A stretch of DNA of 64,000 nucleotides from Segetibacter koreensis DSM 18137 (GTDB taxonomy: Bacteria > Bacteroidota > Bacteroidia > Chitinophagales > Chitinophagaceae). The stretch lies in NCBI RefSeq assembly GCF_000374045.1, contig NZ_KB893381.1:1-64000 (forward strand), in the 5' to 3' direction. Shown one piece after another: positions 28,801-36,859 of this stretch. The notes below the pieces were generated by a model. The model saw nothing but the letters and a program-made list of their open reading frames with translations, had not been told where the DNA came from and did not search any database. The position numbers were made by a program, and so were the translations under genes. How positions within the stretch are numbered: position 1 is the first letter of the stretch; each line of letters starts with the position of its first letter.

Positions 28801-29033
28801 GCAGCAGGAATGGAAAATTTTCCATTGTCGTCAGAAGTTGTGGTCTTAGTGTTGCCTTTTACCGAAATACTTACTCCGGAAAGAGGCTCCCCTTTATCGT
28901 CGGTTACAACCCCTGTTATAACCCGGCCGCTTTGTGAAGTTTGTGAAAATGTGATAAAAGGAATAGAAAAAATGAAAATCACTATTAGAGTCATTTTAAT
29001 AAATGACCTAAAAAAAAGCCATTTTCTTTTCAT
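25878..29033 (-). CDS. SusC-family TonB-dependent outer-membrane transporter (pair 1)
   Basis: A 1051-residue SusC. After the signal peptide there is a CarboxypepD_reg-like domain (GVVTDDKGEPLSGVSISVKG, about 40-115), the plug (about 120-240) with DVVVVGYGTQKK as the TonB-box-like segment and IYGARAANGVILVTTK, and the 22-strand barrel ending in AQIYLSGQNLFLLYSG and VFTVGARISL. No STN domain is present, so control through an anti-sigma factor is unlikely; AraC control fits better. It heads the operon SusC-SusD-GH36-(1139 aa)-GH97-SDR-MFS-GH2. An operator candidate lies 60 bases upstream of the start codon. Confidence 0.95.
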   Translation of the reverse strand: MKRKWLFFRSFIKMTLIVIFIFSIPFITFSQTSQSGRVITGVVTDDKGEPLSGVSISVKGNTKTTTSDDNGKFSIPAANNSTLVLSYVGFGSREIAVRSQTTVNVRLEAENKTLNDVVVVGYGTQKKVNVIGSVVTVGSKELSSSPVPNISNALAGRLPGAVVQQSNGEPGNNGATILIRGMATLGNNEPLVVIDGILGRDLNSINPSDVESISILKDASAAIYGARAANGVILVTTKRGKEGSPLTVNYSFYQGLLTPTALPKMADAVSYAQMIREVQTYGGVDEANKKFSLDDIEKYKSGKFPWTHPNTDWINASFRKFSQTRNHNVALSGGNKAVDYYVSFGTEYENGIFKNSSTSFNRYNLKATVNAKVNEYLTLGVDINGSQENRNYPSVDAGFNLDGAIKSLPTSPAVYPNGLPGPDIAYGQNPVVTVTDQTGFDNSKRYRANNIFSANLKIPGVKGLTLSSYYAYDINLGQRKLFQKPWTLYQLDEPAYLAAGNTGVEDGSAFLVGTLKGVPEPWLRDFYDDARTKTFNIKADYTATIKGVHNISAFVAYESSEYDGKGIDAYRRYFISSQLPYLFAGGDAEKNNNEFVSLDSRINYFGRLSYNYKETYLFQFSMRRDGSLRFSKEHGRWGNFPSVLAGWRISNENFWKNNIRFIDYFKLRASWGQLGNDLVAPFQYLTAYSLSTGYVLGSGRSYSTGLSQIGATNPNITWEVANVYNAGFESMFFHNHFTLNADFFYQRRNNILVKRNASVPDFTGIQLPDENFGIVDNRGFEISLGYNNKVRDFIYSLNGNIAFARNKVIEFDEPARNVPWQVLTGKPQGSELVYHSIGIFRDEEQITKTPHVSGAIPGDIIIQDYNNDGQINSDDRVLHTKTVNPEITYGVSFSVTYKNWSLNGLVQGAANASRRVLVGLQGFAGNYFAYDADGRWTPDNINANKPRAFDRNDAYWRNDYVTDYSYQSGAYARLKNLQLAYTIPVGIQNKIRLKDAQIYLSGQNLFLLYSGNKLIDPEVGGIRTTVATDPAPGVYSYPIMRVFTVGARISL

Positions 29034-29093
29034 ATGGTAATGATTATAACCGTTAGAGTGTTAGCTTGGATAGATAAATGTAGAGGATTCTTT

Positions 29094-29136
29094 AAGCATA
29101 AAAATTCACTTATTTTGCTAATAATTATGCTTTTTT
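29094..29136 (-). promoter_or_regulatory. Candidate operator, copy B, upstream of SusC 1
   Basis: Reading the minus strand, this segment contains AAAAAAGCATAATTATTAG then AATAAG and ATTTTTA, and matches copy A at 8825-8867 in 33 of 43 positions. Its outer ends also form an inverted repeat, AAGCATAA (29094-29101) and TTATGCTT (29125-29132). It ends 60 bases before the SusC start codon. TACATTTA about 20 bases nearer the gene is a possible match to the Bacteroidota -7 element, which would place the operator over the -33 region. Confidence 0.6.
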
Positions 29137-29199
29137 AACGAGTTTAACTTCTTTAGACGCTTGTATTCATTTGCCTCCATTTTCAGCAAAATCAAGAAA

Positions 29200-29490
29200 G
29201 AAACCTGACATATTAATCTTACACATGGAAGTGGTAGGTAATGCGGCCATAAAAAAACAAATCACGCAGCCTTACCCAAACGTTCCGTACGGTAACGTGA
29301 GTGAGGATACGGAATAATTTAGGTAAAAGACTGACTAACTAGGAATGAACGGTAGAAGGGAAACTGCGAAAAGGTCATGTTCAATCATCCTGGGTAACGA
29401 CAATGACTAGCACAAATGTTCTCGTAGCTTGCGCCGTTAAAATGCCGCGGTAACAGGGTTAGCAATACTTTTTTAGAAACAGGCACGGGT
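29200..29490. other. Gene-free DNA with structured-RNA look, unassigned
   Basis: Part of the 929-base gap between SusC 1 and AraC 2. Base composition here is less AT-rich than in the flanks and stops occur in all frames. Fragments such as GAACGGTAGAAGGGAAACTG, GCGAAAAGGTCATGTTCAA and AATGCCGCGGTAACAGGGTT look like folded RNA rather than protein code. The style recalls domain I of group II introns, but I cannot show the domain V hairpin or a maturase, so this is a guess. No tRNA or rRNA gene was recognised. Confidence 0.25.
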
Positions 29491-29560
29491 GATAGGATTA
29501 ATACTAGTACTTAATGTAACAAAAAGACGAGCAGTATTAATAAATAGTTAACAATCAGCG

Positions 29561-29636
29561 GAAATCGAATCCAGTCTTGGGCACTTAATAACCCTTGTAT
29601 TTCTTTAATTACTATTGATTTACAAGGGTTTATTAT
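29561..29636 (+). other. tRNA-3'-end-like scrap followed by a hairpin, possible attachment-site scar
   Basis: AAATCGAATCCAGTCTTGGG and CAC resembles the T-arm and acceptor end of a tRNA but does not pair properly and has no tRNA body upstream. It is followed by AACCCTTGTA (29590-29599) and its exact complement TACAAGGGTT (29621-29630), the kind of terminator hairpin often found behind Bacteroidota tRNA genes. Integrating elements that use tRNA ends leave such duplicates. A 78-codon minus-strand frame across this DNA is not credible as a gene. Confidence 0.3.
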
Positions 29637-29962
29637 TTCCTGTGGGCCATTTTTAACCGCTTTTTTTCTCTTTCTACCTTCTTTTTTGACTAACTTTTGA
29701 CGAACCGGAAACCGACATTTTGAAACTAGCCTTACTGCTTTCAACAACTTTCTTAAGAAAGATCTATATCTGCTATTGATATTACTGAAAATTTGTGCGA
29801 AGGATTACGAGACTATTTGCTGAAAAAATATAATGGCGAAACTCCCGCCAACTAATTATGGGTTTTAAAAGGGTTTTAAAAGCCGGAAAAAAAGATGGAA
29901 ACAGATGTTTGCATTCTCTTTTAACGTTTCTAGACTTGCATCTGCAATTATTTAAATTTATT

Positions 29963-30847
29963 TTATGCAAATTCCATCGAGTTAACATTAACCCTTCTAC
30001 GATACTCGCTAGGGGTCATTTTTTTTATTTTTTTAAATTGCCTGTTGAAATTAGCTAGATTATTAAAACCACATTTGTAAGCAATCTCAACTATGCTTTC
30101 ATCGCGCTCGCTTAAAAACTTGCAAGCATGGCCAACTCTTACAATATTTAAATATTCAACGAACGTAACTCTATAATGCTCTTTGAAGAAGTTACAAAAA
30201 GTAGTGACGGCCATATTTGCTATGGACGAAATTTCTTTCAACGTTATGTCTTTATCAAAGTTTCTCATAATGTAGGCCGTAACCTTACTAAAGCGATTTG
30301 TACAGTTTAGCTGGCTATGTTTTAAATAACCCGGGCTTGCTAAAAGTTCGTAATCAGAACTAGTACAAAGAATATCGAATATGGTAAATAATGCTGCAAT
30401 TCTCTGTATACCATTCATGTGCAGCATTTGTTTCATTAGGACATTTATTCTTTCCCGGCTATTTCCTTTAATCACCATCCCATGCTTTGATAGAGTTAAA
30501 AAATTTTTTAAGGGCTTCATTTCAGGGAGGTCAAAAAAATTCTCTCCAAGAAAATCGTCAACAAAATGAATTACAATAGCTTCGGCTAAAGAATCAGCCT
30601 GGCCATTGATATACTCCGGATCATTTATCCAAAGGTGTGGTAATATAGGACCCATAAATACAAGGTCGCCTTCGGCGAAATAACCAACACTATCTCCAAC
30701 CATTCGGACACCGGTACTTTTAGTAACTAATACTAATTCATATTCAGGATGATAATGCCAGGGACATGGAAAAAACTTACCCTTTTCTTTAAATACAATG
30801 AAGGATTTGTCGAATTCCTGTGGCAGACGGTATTCTACAGCTTTCAT
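29963..30847 (-). CDS. AraC-family transcriptional regulator with cupin sensor domain (paralog 2)
   Basis: A 294-residue regulator. The cupin has PWHYHPEYELVLV and FAEGDLVFMGPILPHLWIN. The linker signature is FLGENFFDLPEMK, nearly identical to paralog 1. The C-terminal helix-turn-helix pair covers about 190-290: ITLKEISSIANMAVTTFCNF, and the second unit IAYKCGFNNLANFNRQFKKI. It lies on the same strand as SusC 1, about 930 bases upstream, and also just downstream of the SusC 2 operon end, so either could be its target. The signature shared with the other two AraC proteins shows a local family of PUL regulators. Confidence 0.9.
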   Translation of the reverse strand: MKAVEYRLPQEFDKSFIVFKEKGKFFPCPWHYHPEYELVLVTKSTGVRMVGDSVGYFAEGDLVFMGPILPHLWINDPEYINGQADSLAEAIVIHFVDDFLGENFFDLPEMKPLKNFLTLSKHGMVIKGNSRERINVLMKQMLHMNGIQRIAALFTIFDILCTSSDYELLASPGYLKHSQLNCTNRFSKVTAYIMRNFDKDITLKEISSIANMAVTTFCNFFKEHYRVTFVEYLNIVRVGHACKFLSERDESIVEIAYKCGFNNLANFNRQFKKIKKMTPSEYRRRVNVNSMEFA

Positions 30848-31167
30848 TAAATAAACAGTTAATTATTGGAAACAAAAAAGTAATTAGAATTTTTCACTTT
30901 GGCAAACTCTTTTCTCGTCAAACCAATATGCAATAAAATGAGTCTACACTTTATTTTTATAATCTCAATTATAATCCAACGTCGTCTCCTTAATATTACT
31001 ACTTCAAAGAAAACACAATAGCTTCAGTATCGTAAGGGACAAGGGTCCATTTTCAAAAAATGGAAAGACCATTTATTTTAGCATCAGACTGCTTCTTTAC
31101 TCCTCTTTACAATGGCAATCTTTAGCCGAAATCGACCCATAATCCTGTATCAAACATCGATAAAAAT
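30848..31167. other. Gene-free interval with an imperfect hairpin
   Basis: Contains the promoter region of AraC 2 and the end of the SusC 2 operon. GGTCCATTTT starting at 31044 and AAAATGG followed by GACC up to 31070 form an imperfect stem with a small bulge, a possible terminator for the DUF1080 gene. No copy of the 43-nt operator was found here. Confidence 0.35.
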
Positions 31168-31992
31168 CTATTTTATGTCTAATGGCGTAAGTGTTACCTG
31201 CCTGAAAAATATTTCTGCTCCCTCTGATTGTATTTGAATACGCCCCTTAGAAGGCCGAACATTTACAGCCTGGTTAACTAAAGTACCATTGAGCATTATT
31301 GATATTTTATCCCCTTCTGCAATACATTCCATATGGTTCCACTCTCCGGTAGGCTTTTCAATATCATTTTTACCCCGAAATCCTTTAATATCTTTCCAAT
31401 TTGGGTCACGAGCAAACCAGTTAATGCGGCCGCCGTGAATTGTTGCAAGAGAACCATTGGGCTGAAAAATGTAGGTGCCATTTTGTTTTTCCTGGGCCAC
31501 CGGGCTCGAGAGCGAAAAATTGGTGGTAGAATCGCCCACTACCAGTAAATCTCCTGTTCCGCCTTCAATAATCTGGCATTCTATGGAATGCATCCAGATA
31601 CCTGAATAGCCTCCATCCTCACCGTTTGAATGTATCAGCACACCATTATCCCGCGCATTTTCTATTCTGGGTGAATATGTATGTGTACCCCATTTAAATT
31701 CTACAACAAGTTTATAGTTTTCAAAGACATCATTAGTTATAATACTTCCATATTCCTCCCCCGAAACATGTATCAATCCATCATGAACAGTAAATACTTG
31801 TTTTGGATCATTATCACGGCCCCGGTACTGAACGAACTTGTACCAACCGTCTAAATTTTTACCATTAAATAAGTTCACTCGTTTTGAACCGGCAATATCC
31901 GTTGTATTCTGCGGGAACTTCGCAGTGGTGCAGCCCGCCATTACAAGCATAGACAAGAGGAAGTCAAACAGTACAGGAAATACTTTATTCAT
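31168..31992 (-). CDS. DUF1080 lipoprotein (3-keto-glycoside hydrolase/lyase-type)
   Basis: A 274-residue protein with a lipoprotein signal (LLSMLVMAGC, Cys21). The rest is one concanavalin-like sandwich with the DUF1080 hallmarks LFNGKNLDGWYKF near the start, DNGVLIHSNGEDGGYSGIWM, MHSIECQIIEGGTGD and GEWNHMECIAEGDKISIMLN. Some DUF1080 proteins are known to cleave glycosidic bonds of 3-keto sugars made by Gfo/Idh/MocA or flavin enzymes. It is the last gene of the SusC 2 operon, 28 bases after the heme-protein gene. It may instead be a carbohydrate-binding protein. Confidence 0.85.
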   Translation of the reverse strand: MNKVFPVLFDFLLSMLVMAGCTTAKFPQNTTDIAGSKRVNLFNGKNLDGWYKFVQYRGRDNDPKQVFTVHDGLIHVSGEEYGSIITNDVFENYKLVVEFKWGTHTYSPRIENARDNGVLIHSNGEDGGYSGIWMHSIECQIIEGGTGDLLVVGDSTTNFSLSSPVAQEKQNGTYIFQPNGSLATIHGGRINWFARDPNWKDIKGFRGKNDIEKPTGEWNHMECIAEGDKISIMLNGTLVNQAVNVRPSKGRIQIQSEGAEIFFRQVTLTPLDIK

Positions 31993-32020
31993 TTGTAAAT
32001 TGTTATTTTTATGTCAGCAA

Positions 32021-35000
32021 TCAGTGTTCATTTCCATGTCCCCCCATTCCATCAGGAAGAGAAGTAAGATAAGCTATTAGGTCTGATAATTCTTCGTTGC
32101 TTAGTTGTTTATCGAGTCCTGGTGGCATCATTGAAACACTTTGTGGTTCAATTGCTGTAATTTCTGAACGCTGAACGCGAACATTTTGCCCTGGTGCAAT
32201 TGATACAATAAGGGCTTCAGGTAATTGTTGCCTGATAATGCCAGTATAAGTGGAAGTTTTCGTAATCACTTTAGATGTTTCATGCTCCCTGGCAAAGCTG
32301 GCGCTGGGAAATAAAATCGCCTCCAATATATCATGTCTTGAGCGTATTTCTCCAATATTTGTTAAATCAGGAGCAAAATCTCCGCCTTGATTTCCCACAG
32401 AATGGCATGTAGAACAAATCGCTTTTCCAAAGAAAAGTTTTCGCCCCTGCGCGACATCGCCTCTTTTCAGATTGGCTTCTACCTGTTGTAATTGTGCGAG
32501 ACGGCCAGCATTGCGCTCACGCAATTTTGCCATTAATGGTTCGGCTGAAGCTTTTACATCCTTAGGATATTCACCAAATAATTTTTCGAGGTCCTGTTCA
32601 GAAAGATTATCCAAGCGGTTTGCTTTACTGCTTAGTGCCGCAATGAGCGCTTTGCCTACTTGTGGATCACTATTCCCCTGGAAAGCGTTTACCAGGTTTG
32701 GCAAAAGGAAAACATCGGTCTGCGAAACTTCTTCCTTAGCAAGTGTCAGAAGTTGCATATTACTTAATTTTGCGGAACCAAGTACACGTGCAGCCAATTG
32801 TCTTACCGGAGATTCATTTTTTGCATCAAGATAGTTCAATACCATTCGAAATTCTGTTTCAGAAAGTCTTGGATCAGATGAAAGCATAGAGCCGAGCGCT
32901 TTAAGGCGAAAATCGGCAGGGGTATTTGGATTTTGCACAATTAATTTTAATTGTTCATTCAAGGCCTTTATGTTCCTTGATTCAATAAGTGCCAGTACGA
33001 GTGATCGTAATTCAGGATCTCCCGACTGTAGAAGTTTGCTCAATTGCTGAACCCAAACACCGGGAATTTCCTTTACAGACGAATGATTAATAACATCTAT
33101 CATTAAAGCTTTTCTTGCAACAGGTGTCGCATCGTTGCCAAGTTGACCTCCAACAAAATTTTGTAATTGTTTGTTTTCAGCGAACGTAATCATCAGATCG
33201 CGTACAGGGGTTGCATCTGTAGTAGAAAGATTGGCATTATTTAAACGGTTGCGAAGGAAGTTTACAACTATATCTGCCCAATCTGTATGATGTGAAGCAA
33301 CCCAAATTCCTGTATTCCGTAATTGAGTGTTTTCGCTTGCAAGAAAAGGGACGACCGCTTCCTTCTGCAAAGGCGTCCCGTCCATTTGGTCAAGCGCGAT
33401 AACTGCTACCTTTCTTACATTTGGAGAAGAATGATGTAAAGCAGCAATCAGTGGAGCAGGCGTTTTGAGGTTAATAAGCGCATACGTTATTGCATGGTCT
33501 ACAAAACGATCAATGCTATCTGTTGCCCCATTTAACAGTGCAGTAACCGCACGACTGTCTCCAATTTGACCTAAAGCCGTAGCTGCCTGCCGGCGAACTG
33601 ATGGTTTGTCCTTCTGAACGATTTCCATAAGTTTATTAACCGCTTCTTTGTTTTTTCCTAATCCCAAAACACGTGCGGCGGCGGTCCTGACTATTGCCGA
33701 TGAATCATTCAAAGCTGCCCGCACTTCCTGCCATGCATTTAATGTATTGATCCTGGAAAGGGCGAAGACACCCGCAGCCCGAATCTCCTCGTCGTTGGAT
33801 GCAAGGATTGAATTTTTGATTGGAACAACAGAACGTTCTCCGATTTCAATAAGCTGCTCAATTGCATTGTCACGAACCGCATGACGTGGATCTTTCATAT
33901 ACGCTACGAGATTTTCGGGTGTAAGAGACTTAAATTGTATCTTATGCCCCCAGGGATCTTCCACATGCTCTGAACCTTTTTTCTTTATCCGGTATATGCC
34001 GCCATGTACATCTAATTTAGCTACCCTTGACAACGGGCATCCTGCAATAAACCATCCACCTGTATTAAGTACCAGCATACTTCCGTCGGCATCCTCTAAC
34101 ACATCGGTAAGATGTATATCAGAAACAGTTGAAGTGATAAAAGGCTCATCAACCGTTTTATAAGTAGCGCCGTCAGGAGTAATCTGGTGACGCATGATAC
34201 GGCCTGTATTGAACTCAGCACTAAAAAGGTTTCCCGTATATTCTTTTCCAAAACCCGCTCCCCTGTACCTCATTAAACCTGATGGCGCTACGCGGGCCGT
34301 CTTAGTCATCACGGGCATAAGGTCTCCTGTCAATTTAAAATGATCCTGCTCGATAACGGGATAAGGTTTGGGGTACACACCTCCCTCTACCCAATGCATA
34401 AGCGCATCTCTCATCCCGCCTTGTGGCTCGATAAAATAGGTCATAGTGCCAATTGTTTCGCCAGAAGGCATAAAGGATAGTTCAATTGCATTGTCATATC
34501 CCCCACCCGACATAGACTCCAGCCCTGTTCCATCAGGCCTGCATCTCCAGATGCGGGCACTTGTTCCTTTTAAATTTTTACCCTCTTTCGTAGTAATATC
34601 AAATCCCCTCCGGGCATCTGTTAGATACATCCAACCATCAGGGCCGAAGAAAGGCCCACCTAATAAGGCACCATTGTGATTTAGTACCCATCCCGTAAGG
34701 ATAACGTCACGTTTATCTGCTACACCATCTCCATCGGTATCAGTAAGGCGTAAAAGATCAGGTGAGGCAGTTACGTAAAGACTTCCCTTATAAAAGACCC
34801 CTCCTTTTGGAAAAGAAAGAGAGTCGGCAAAAATTTTGCTTTTATCAAAAATTCCGTCACCGTTTGTATCCTCAAGCAGCCGAATATGATAAGGAGGTTT
34901 TTTAAGCATATCTTCTGTTGATGGTGAGCTTCCATCAGACTCAAAAACAAAGAGCCGCCCCTGTCCATCGAAAGACGCAAACATTGGATAGGTAACCATA

Positions 35001-35194
35001 CCAGGTCCTGCAACACGCTCAATAGAAAAACCGGCAGGCACTTTTAACCCGTCAACCTCAGTTGTTTTATCACTTTTATCGTCAGAATGACCAGGTTTAC
35101 AAAAAACAAATAACGTCGATATTATTACCGGAATTATAAACAACTTGTACTTCGATGTTCCGGTATAGTTTGTAAAAAATGTAATTTTTTTCAT
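32021..35194 (-). CDS. PVC-type heme-binding protein: beta-propeller, HEAT repeats and cytochrome c
   Basis: A 1057-residue exported protein. After the leader (FIIPVIISTLFVFC, possibly a lipobox) come a beta-propeller dehydrogenase-like domain (about 45-410, VPAGFSIERVAGPGMVTYPM, with DTNGDGIFDKSKIF and DTDGDGVADKRDV calcium-type loops), HEAT repeats (about 430-800: AVRDNAIEQLIEIGERSVVP, VRRQAATALGQIGD) and a cytochrome c domain with CSTCH at 927-931 and a distal Met in MMPPGL. Such proteins are thought to oxidise sugars and pass electrons to heme. It follows SusD 2 by 57 bases in the same operon. The actual substrate is unknown. Confidence 0.88.
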   Translation of the reverse strand: MKKITFFTNYTGTSKYKLFIIPVIISTLFVFCKPGHSDDKSDKTTEVDGLKVPAGFSIERVAGPGMVTYPMFASFDGQGRLFVFESDGSSPSTEDMLKKPPYHIRLLEDTNGDGIFDKSKIFADSLSFPKGGVFYKGSLYVTASPDLLRLTDTDGDGVADKRDVILTGWVLNHNGALLGGPFFGPDGWMYLTDARRGFDITTKEGKNLKGTSARIWRCRPDGTGLESMSGGGYDNAIELSFMPSGETIGTMTYFIEPQGGMRDALMHWVEGGVYPKPYPVIEQDHFKLTGDLMPVMTKTARVAPSGLMRYRGAGFGKEYTGNLFSAEFNTGRIMRHQITPDGATYKTVDEPFITSTVSDIHLTDVLEDADGSMLVLNTGGWFIAGCPLSRVAKLDVHGGIYRIKKKGSEHVEDPWGHKIQFKSLTPENLVAYMKDPRHAVRDNAIEQLIEIGERSVVPIKNSILASNDEEIRAAGVFALSRINTLNAWQEVRAALNDSSAIVRTAAARVLGLGKNKEAVNKLMEIVQKDKPSVRRQAATALGQIGDSRAVTALLNGATDSIDRFVDHAITYALINLKTPAPLIAALHHSSPNVRKVAVIALDQMDGTPLQKEAVVPFLASENTQLRNTGIWVASHHTDWADIVVNFLRNRLNNANLSTTDATPVRDLMITFAENKQLQNFVGGQLGNDATPVARKALMIDVINHSSVKEIPGVWVQQLSKLLQSGDPELRSLVLALIESRNIKALNEQLKLIVQNPNTPADFRLKALGSMLSSDPRLSETEFRMVLNYLDAKNESPVRQLAARVLGSAKLSNMQLLTLAKEEVSQTDVFLLPNLVNAFQGNSDPQVGKALIAALSSKANRLDNLSEQDLEKLFGEYPKDVKASAEPLMAKLRERNAGRLAQLQQVEANLKRGDVAQGRKLFFGKAICSTCHSVGNQGGDFAPDLTNIGEIRSRHDILEAILFPSASFAREHETSKVITKTSTYTGIIRQQLPEALIVSIAPGQNVRVQRSEITAIEPQSVSMMPPGLDKQLSNEELSDLIAYLTSLPDGMGGHGNEH

Positions 35195-35251
35195 TAAATC
35201 ACTTTTATTGTTGAATTAAGTAATGCTCCATCAATCCTTTTGAAAATAAAT

Positions 35252-36823
35252 CTACCAACCCTCGTTCTGTTTTAAATCCCTGTTTAAATCAAGCTCTTTC
35301 TGCGGTATAGGCCATAGATAATCCCTTTTTTGAAAACTTCTCACAAATCCAGGTTGAACAACAGTTGTCAATTGTCCATTTTTTACATAAGTAATTCCGG
35401 CAACAGGAACAGTAAAAACCTGGTCTGCAATGCCCCATCGTCGTATGTCGAAGAATCGTTGTCCTTCAAACGCCAATTCAACCATGCGTTCGTGACGAAC
35501 CGTTTCCCTCAACTCTGCTTGTGTTTGGGCCTCGCTGATTGAAGGCATATTTACATCGGGACGTTGCCTCACTGCATTAATGGCATCGTAAACAGATCCA
35601 TCAATTTGGCCAAGTTCAATTTTTGCTTCAGCATACGTTAATAAAACTTCGGCATAACGCATCAATATGATATTAATTCCACAATTTCCCAGATCAGTAA
35701 TGTCTTCGCTATTGATATATTTTTTTACATAAAATCCTGTTACAGACACCTGATAGTTCGAACCTACGGCGTCAGCAGTACCACTGTTTGGCCGCGAATC
35801 AAAAATAGCCCCTGTAGGAAGGGTGTCACCCGGAACATATATTGAGTATTTGAGGCGTGGATCGCGGTTCTTATATGGATTATAAGGATCAAAGCCGCTG
35901 CCGGTTTCATTGATGCCCTTACCATTTGTCATCTGATAATTATCTGCAATCTTTTTAAGTGGTACTACGGTTACTCCATTTGATAATATTGAAAAAGGAG
36001 CAAAGAGTTCCATTACATTATTTGCATAAACATTTTTCAAAAACTCCTTATCTAAAACCACCTCACTATTATTCTCCGCAGCATACGAAAAAAGCTGTTT
36101 ATATGATGGATAGAGGCTATAAACGCCTAAATCAATAACGGCTTTCGCCAATTCAGCAGCTTTATCAAACCTCTTTGCATAAAGCATTGTTCGGGCATTC
36201 AATGCAAGAGCTGCTCCTTTCGTAATCCTTCCTTTTTCAGTCGCATTAACCGGCAATTCATTTGCAGCCTCGTTAAGTTCGTTATAAATAAAATCAACGA
36301 TTTCACTTGCAGGAGTTCGAACCACATTTTTTGCTTCATCAATCGAAAGGGATTTTGTAATAAGTGGTACGTCACCATAAATAAAAACGAGGTTTGTATA
36401 AAAGTATGCACGGAGAAAACGAACTTCTCCGGTCAAATGGGTAATAAGGCCAGTATCAATTGATGCGACCTTTCCAATATTTTCAAGAAAATAATTTGCA
36501 CCGTGAATGCCTTTGTAGTCATTCGTCCACTCTGCCTGAACTACCGGGCTAATAGCATTATAAGCGCCTGTTTCTATTGCTTTATAATCGCCATATTCGT
36601 TGTTTGTATGCGCAACATCGCTGAATACGTCCCTCTGCAACTGGTTGGTACCATCAAGAAAGGTGTAGAGTGCATTGCAAGCGGTAACTGCATCTTTTTC
36701 CTGAGTCCAGAATATGTCTGAAGTGATACGGTCGTTAGGAATTGTATTTAATAACTCCTTTTTACAACCTACACTCACCAAAACAATGAAAATGCTTATG
36801 TATATTTTTAATAGCGGTTTCAT
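35252..36823 (-). CDS. SusD/RagB-family lipoprotein (pair 2)
   Basis: A 523-residue SusD with lipobox VLVSVGCKKELLN (Cys20). Typical features are VRFLRAYFYTNLVFIYGDVP, PASEIVDFIYNELNEAANEL, ILMRYAEVLLTYAEAKIELG and the C-terminal RHERMVELAFEGQRFFDIRR plus LWPIPQKELDLN. It binds glycan at the cell surface together with SusC 2, whose gene ends 36 bases upstream. Protein sequence differs widely from SusD 1, so the target is probably another glycan. Confidence 0.95.
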   Translation of the reverse strand: MKPLLKIYISIFIVLVSVGCKKELLNTIPNDRITSDIFWTQEKDAVTACNALYTFLDGTNQLQRDVFSDVAHTNNEYGDYKAIETGAYNAISPVVQAEWTNDYKGIHGANYFLENIGKVASIDTGLITHLTGEVRFLRAYFYTNLVFIYGDVPLITKSLSIDEAKNVVRTPASEIVDFIYNELNEAANELPVNATEKGRITKGAALALNARTMLYAKRFDKAAELAKAVIDLGVYSLYPSYKQLFSYAAENNSEVVLDKEFLKNVYANNVMELFAPFSILSNGVTVVPLKKIADNYQMTNGKGINETGSGFDPYNPYKNRDPRLKYSIYVPGDTLPTGAIFDSRPNSGTADAVGSNYQVSVTGFYVKKYINSEDITDLGNCGINIILMRYAEVLLTYAEAKIELGQIDGSVYDAINAVRQRPDVNMPSISEAQTQAELRETVRHERMVELAFEGQRFFDIRRWGIADQVFTVPVAGITYVKNGQLTTVVQPGFVRSFQKRDYLWPIPQKELDLNRDLKQNEGW

Positions 36824-36859
36824 AATGAGTTTATTTATTCTTTATTGAAATGTTGGAGG

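Noticed and set aside
29440-29465. GCCGCGGTAA as a piece of 16S rRNA
   Set aside because: Only ten bases match the conserved rRNA string and the flanks do not fit any rRNA region.
29511-29747. 78-codon minus-strand frame in the 29 kb gap
   Set aside because: It runs through a perfect hairpin and a tRNA-like string, and its protein is low in complexity and basic without a known motif.
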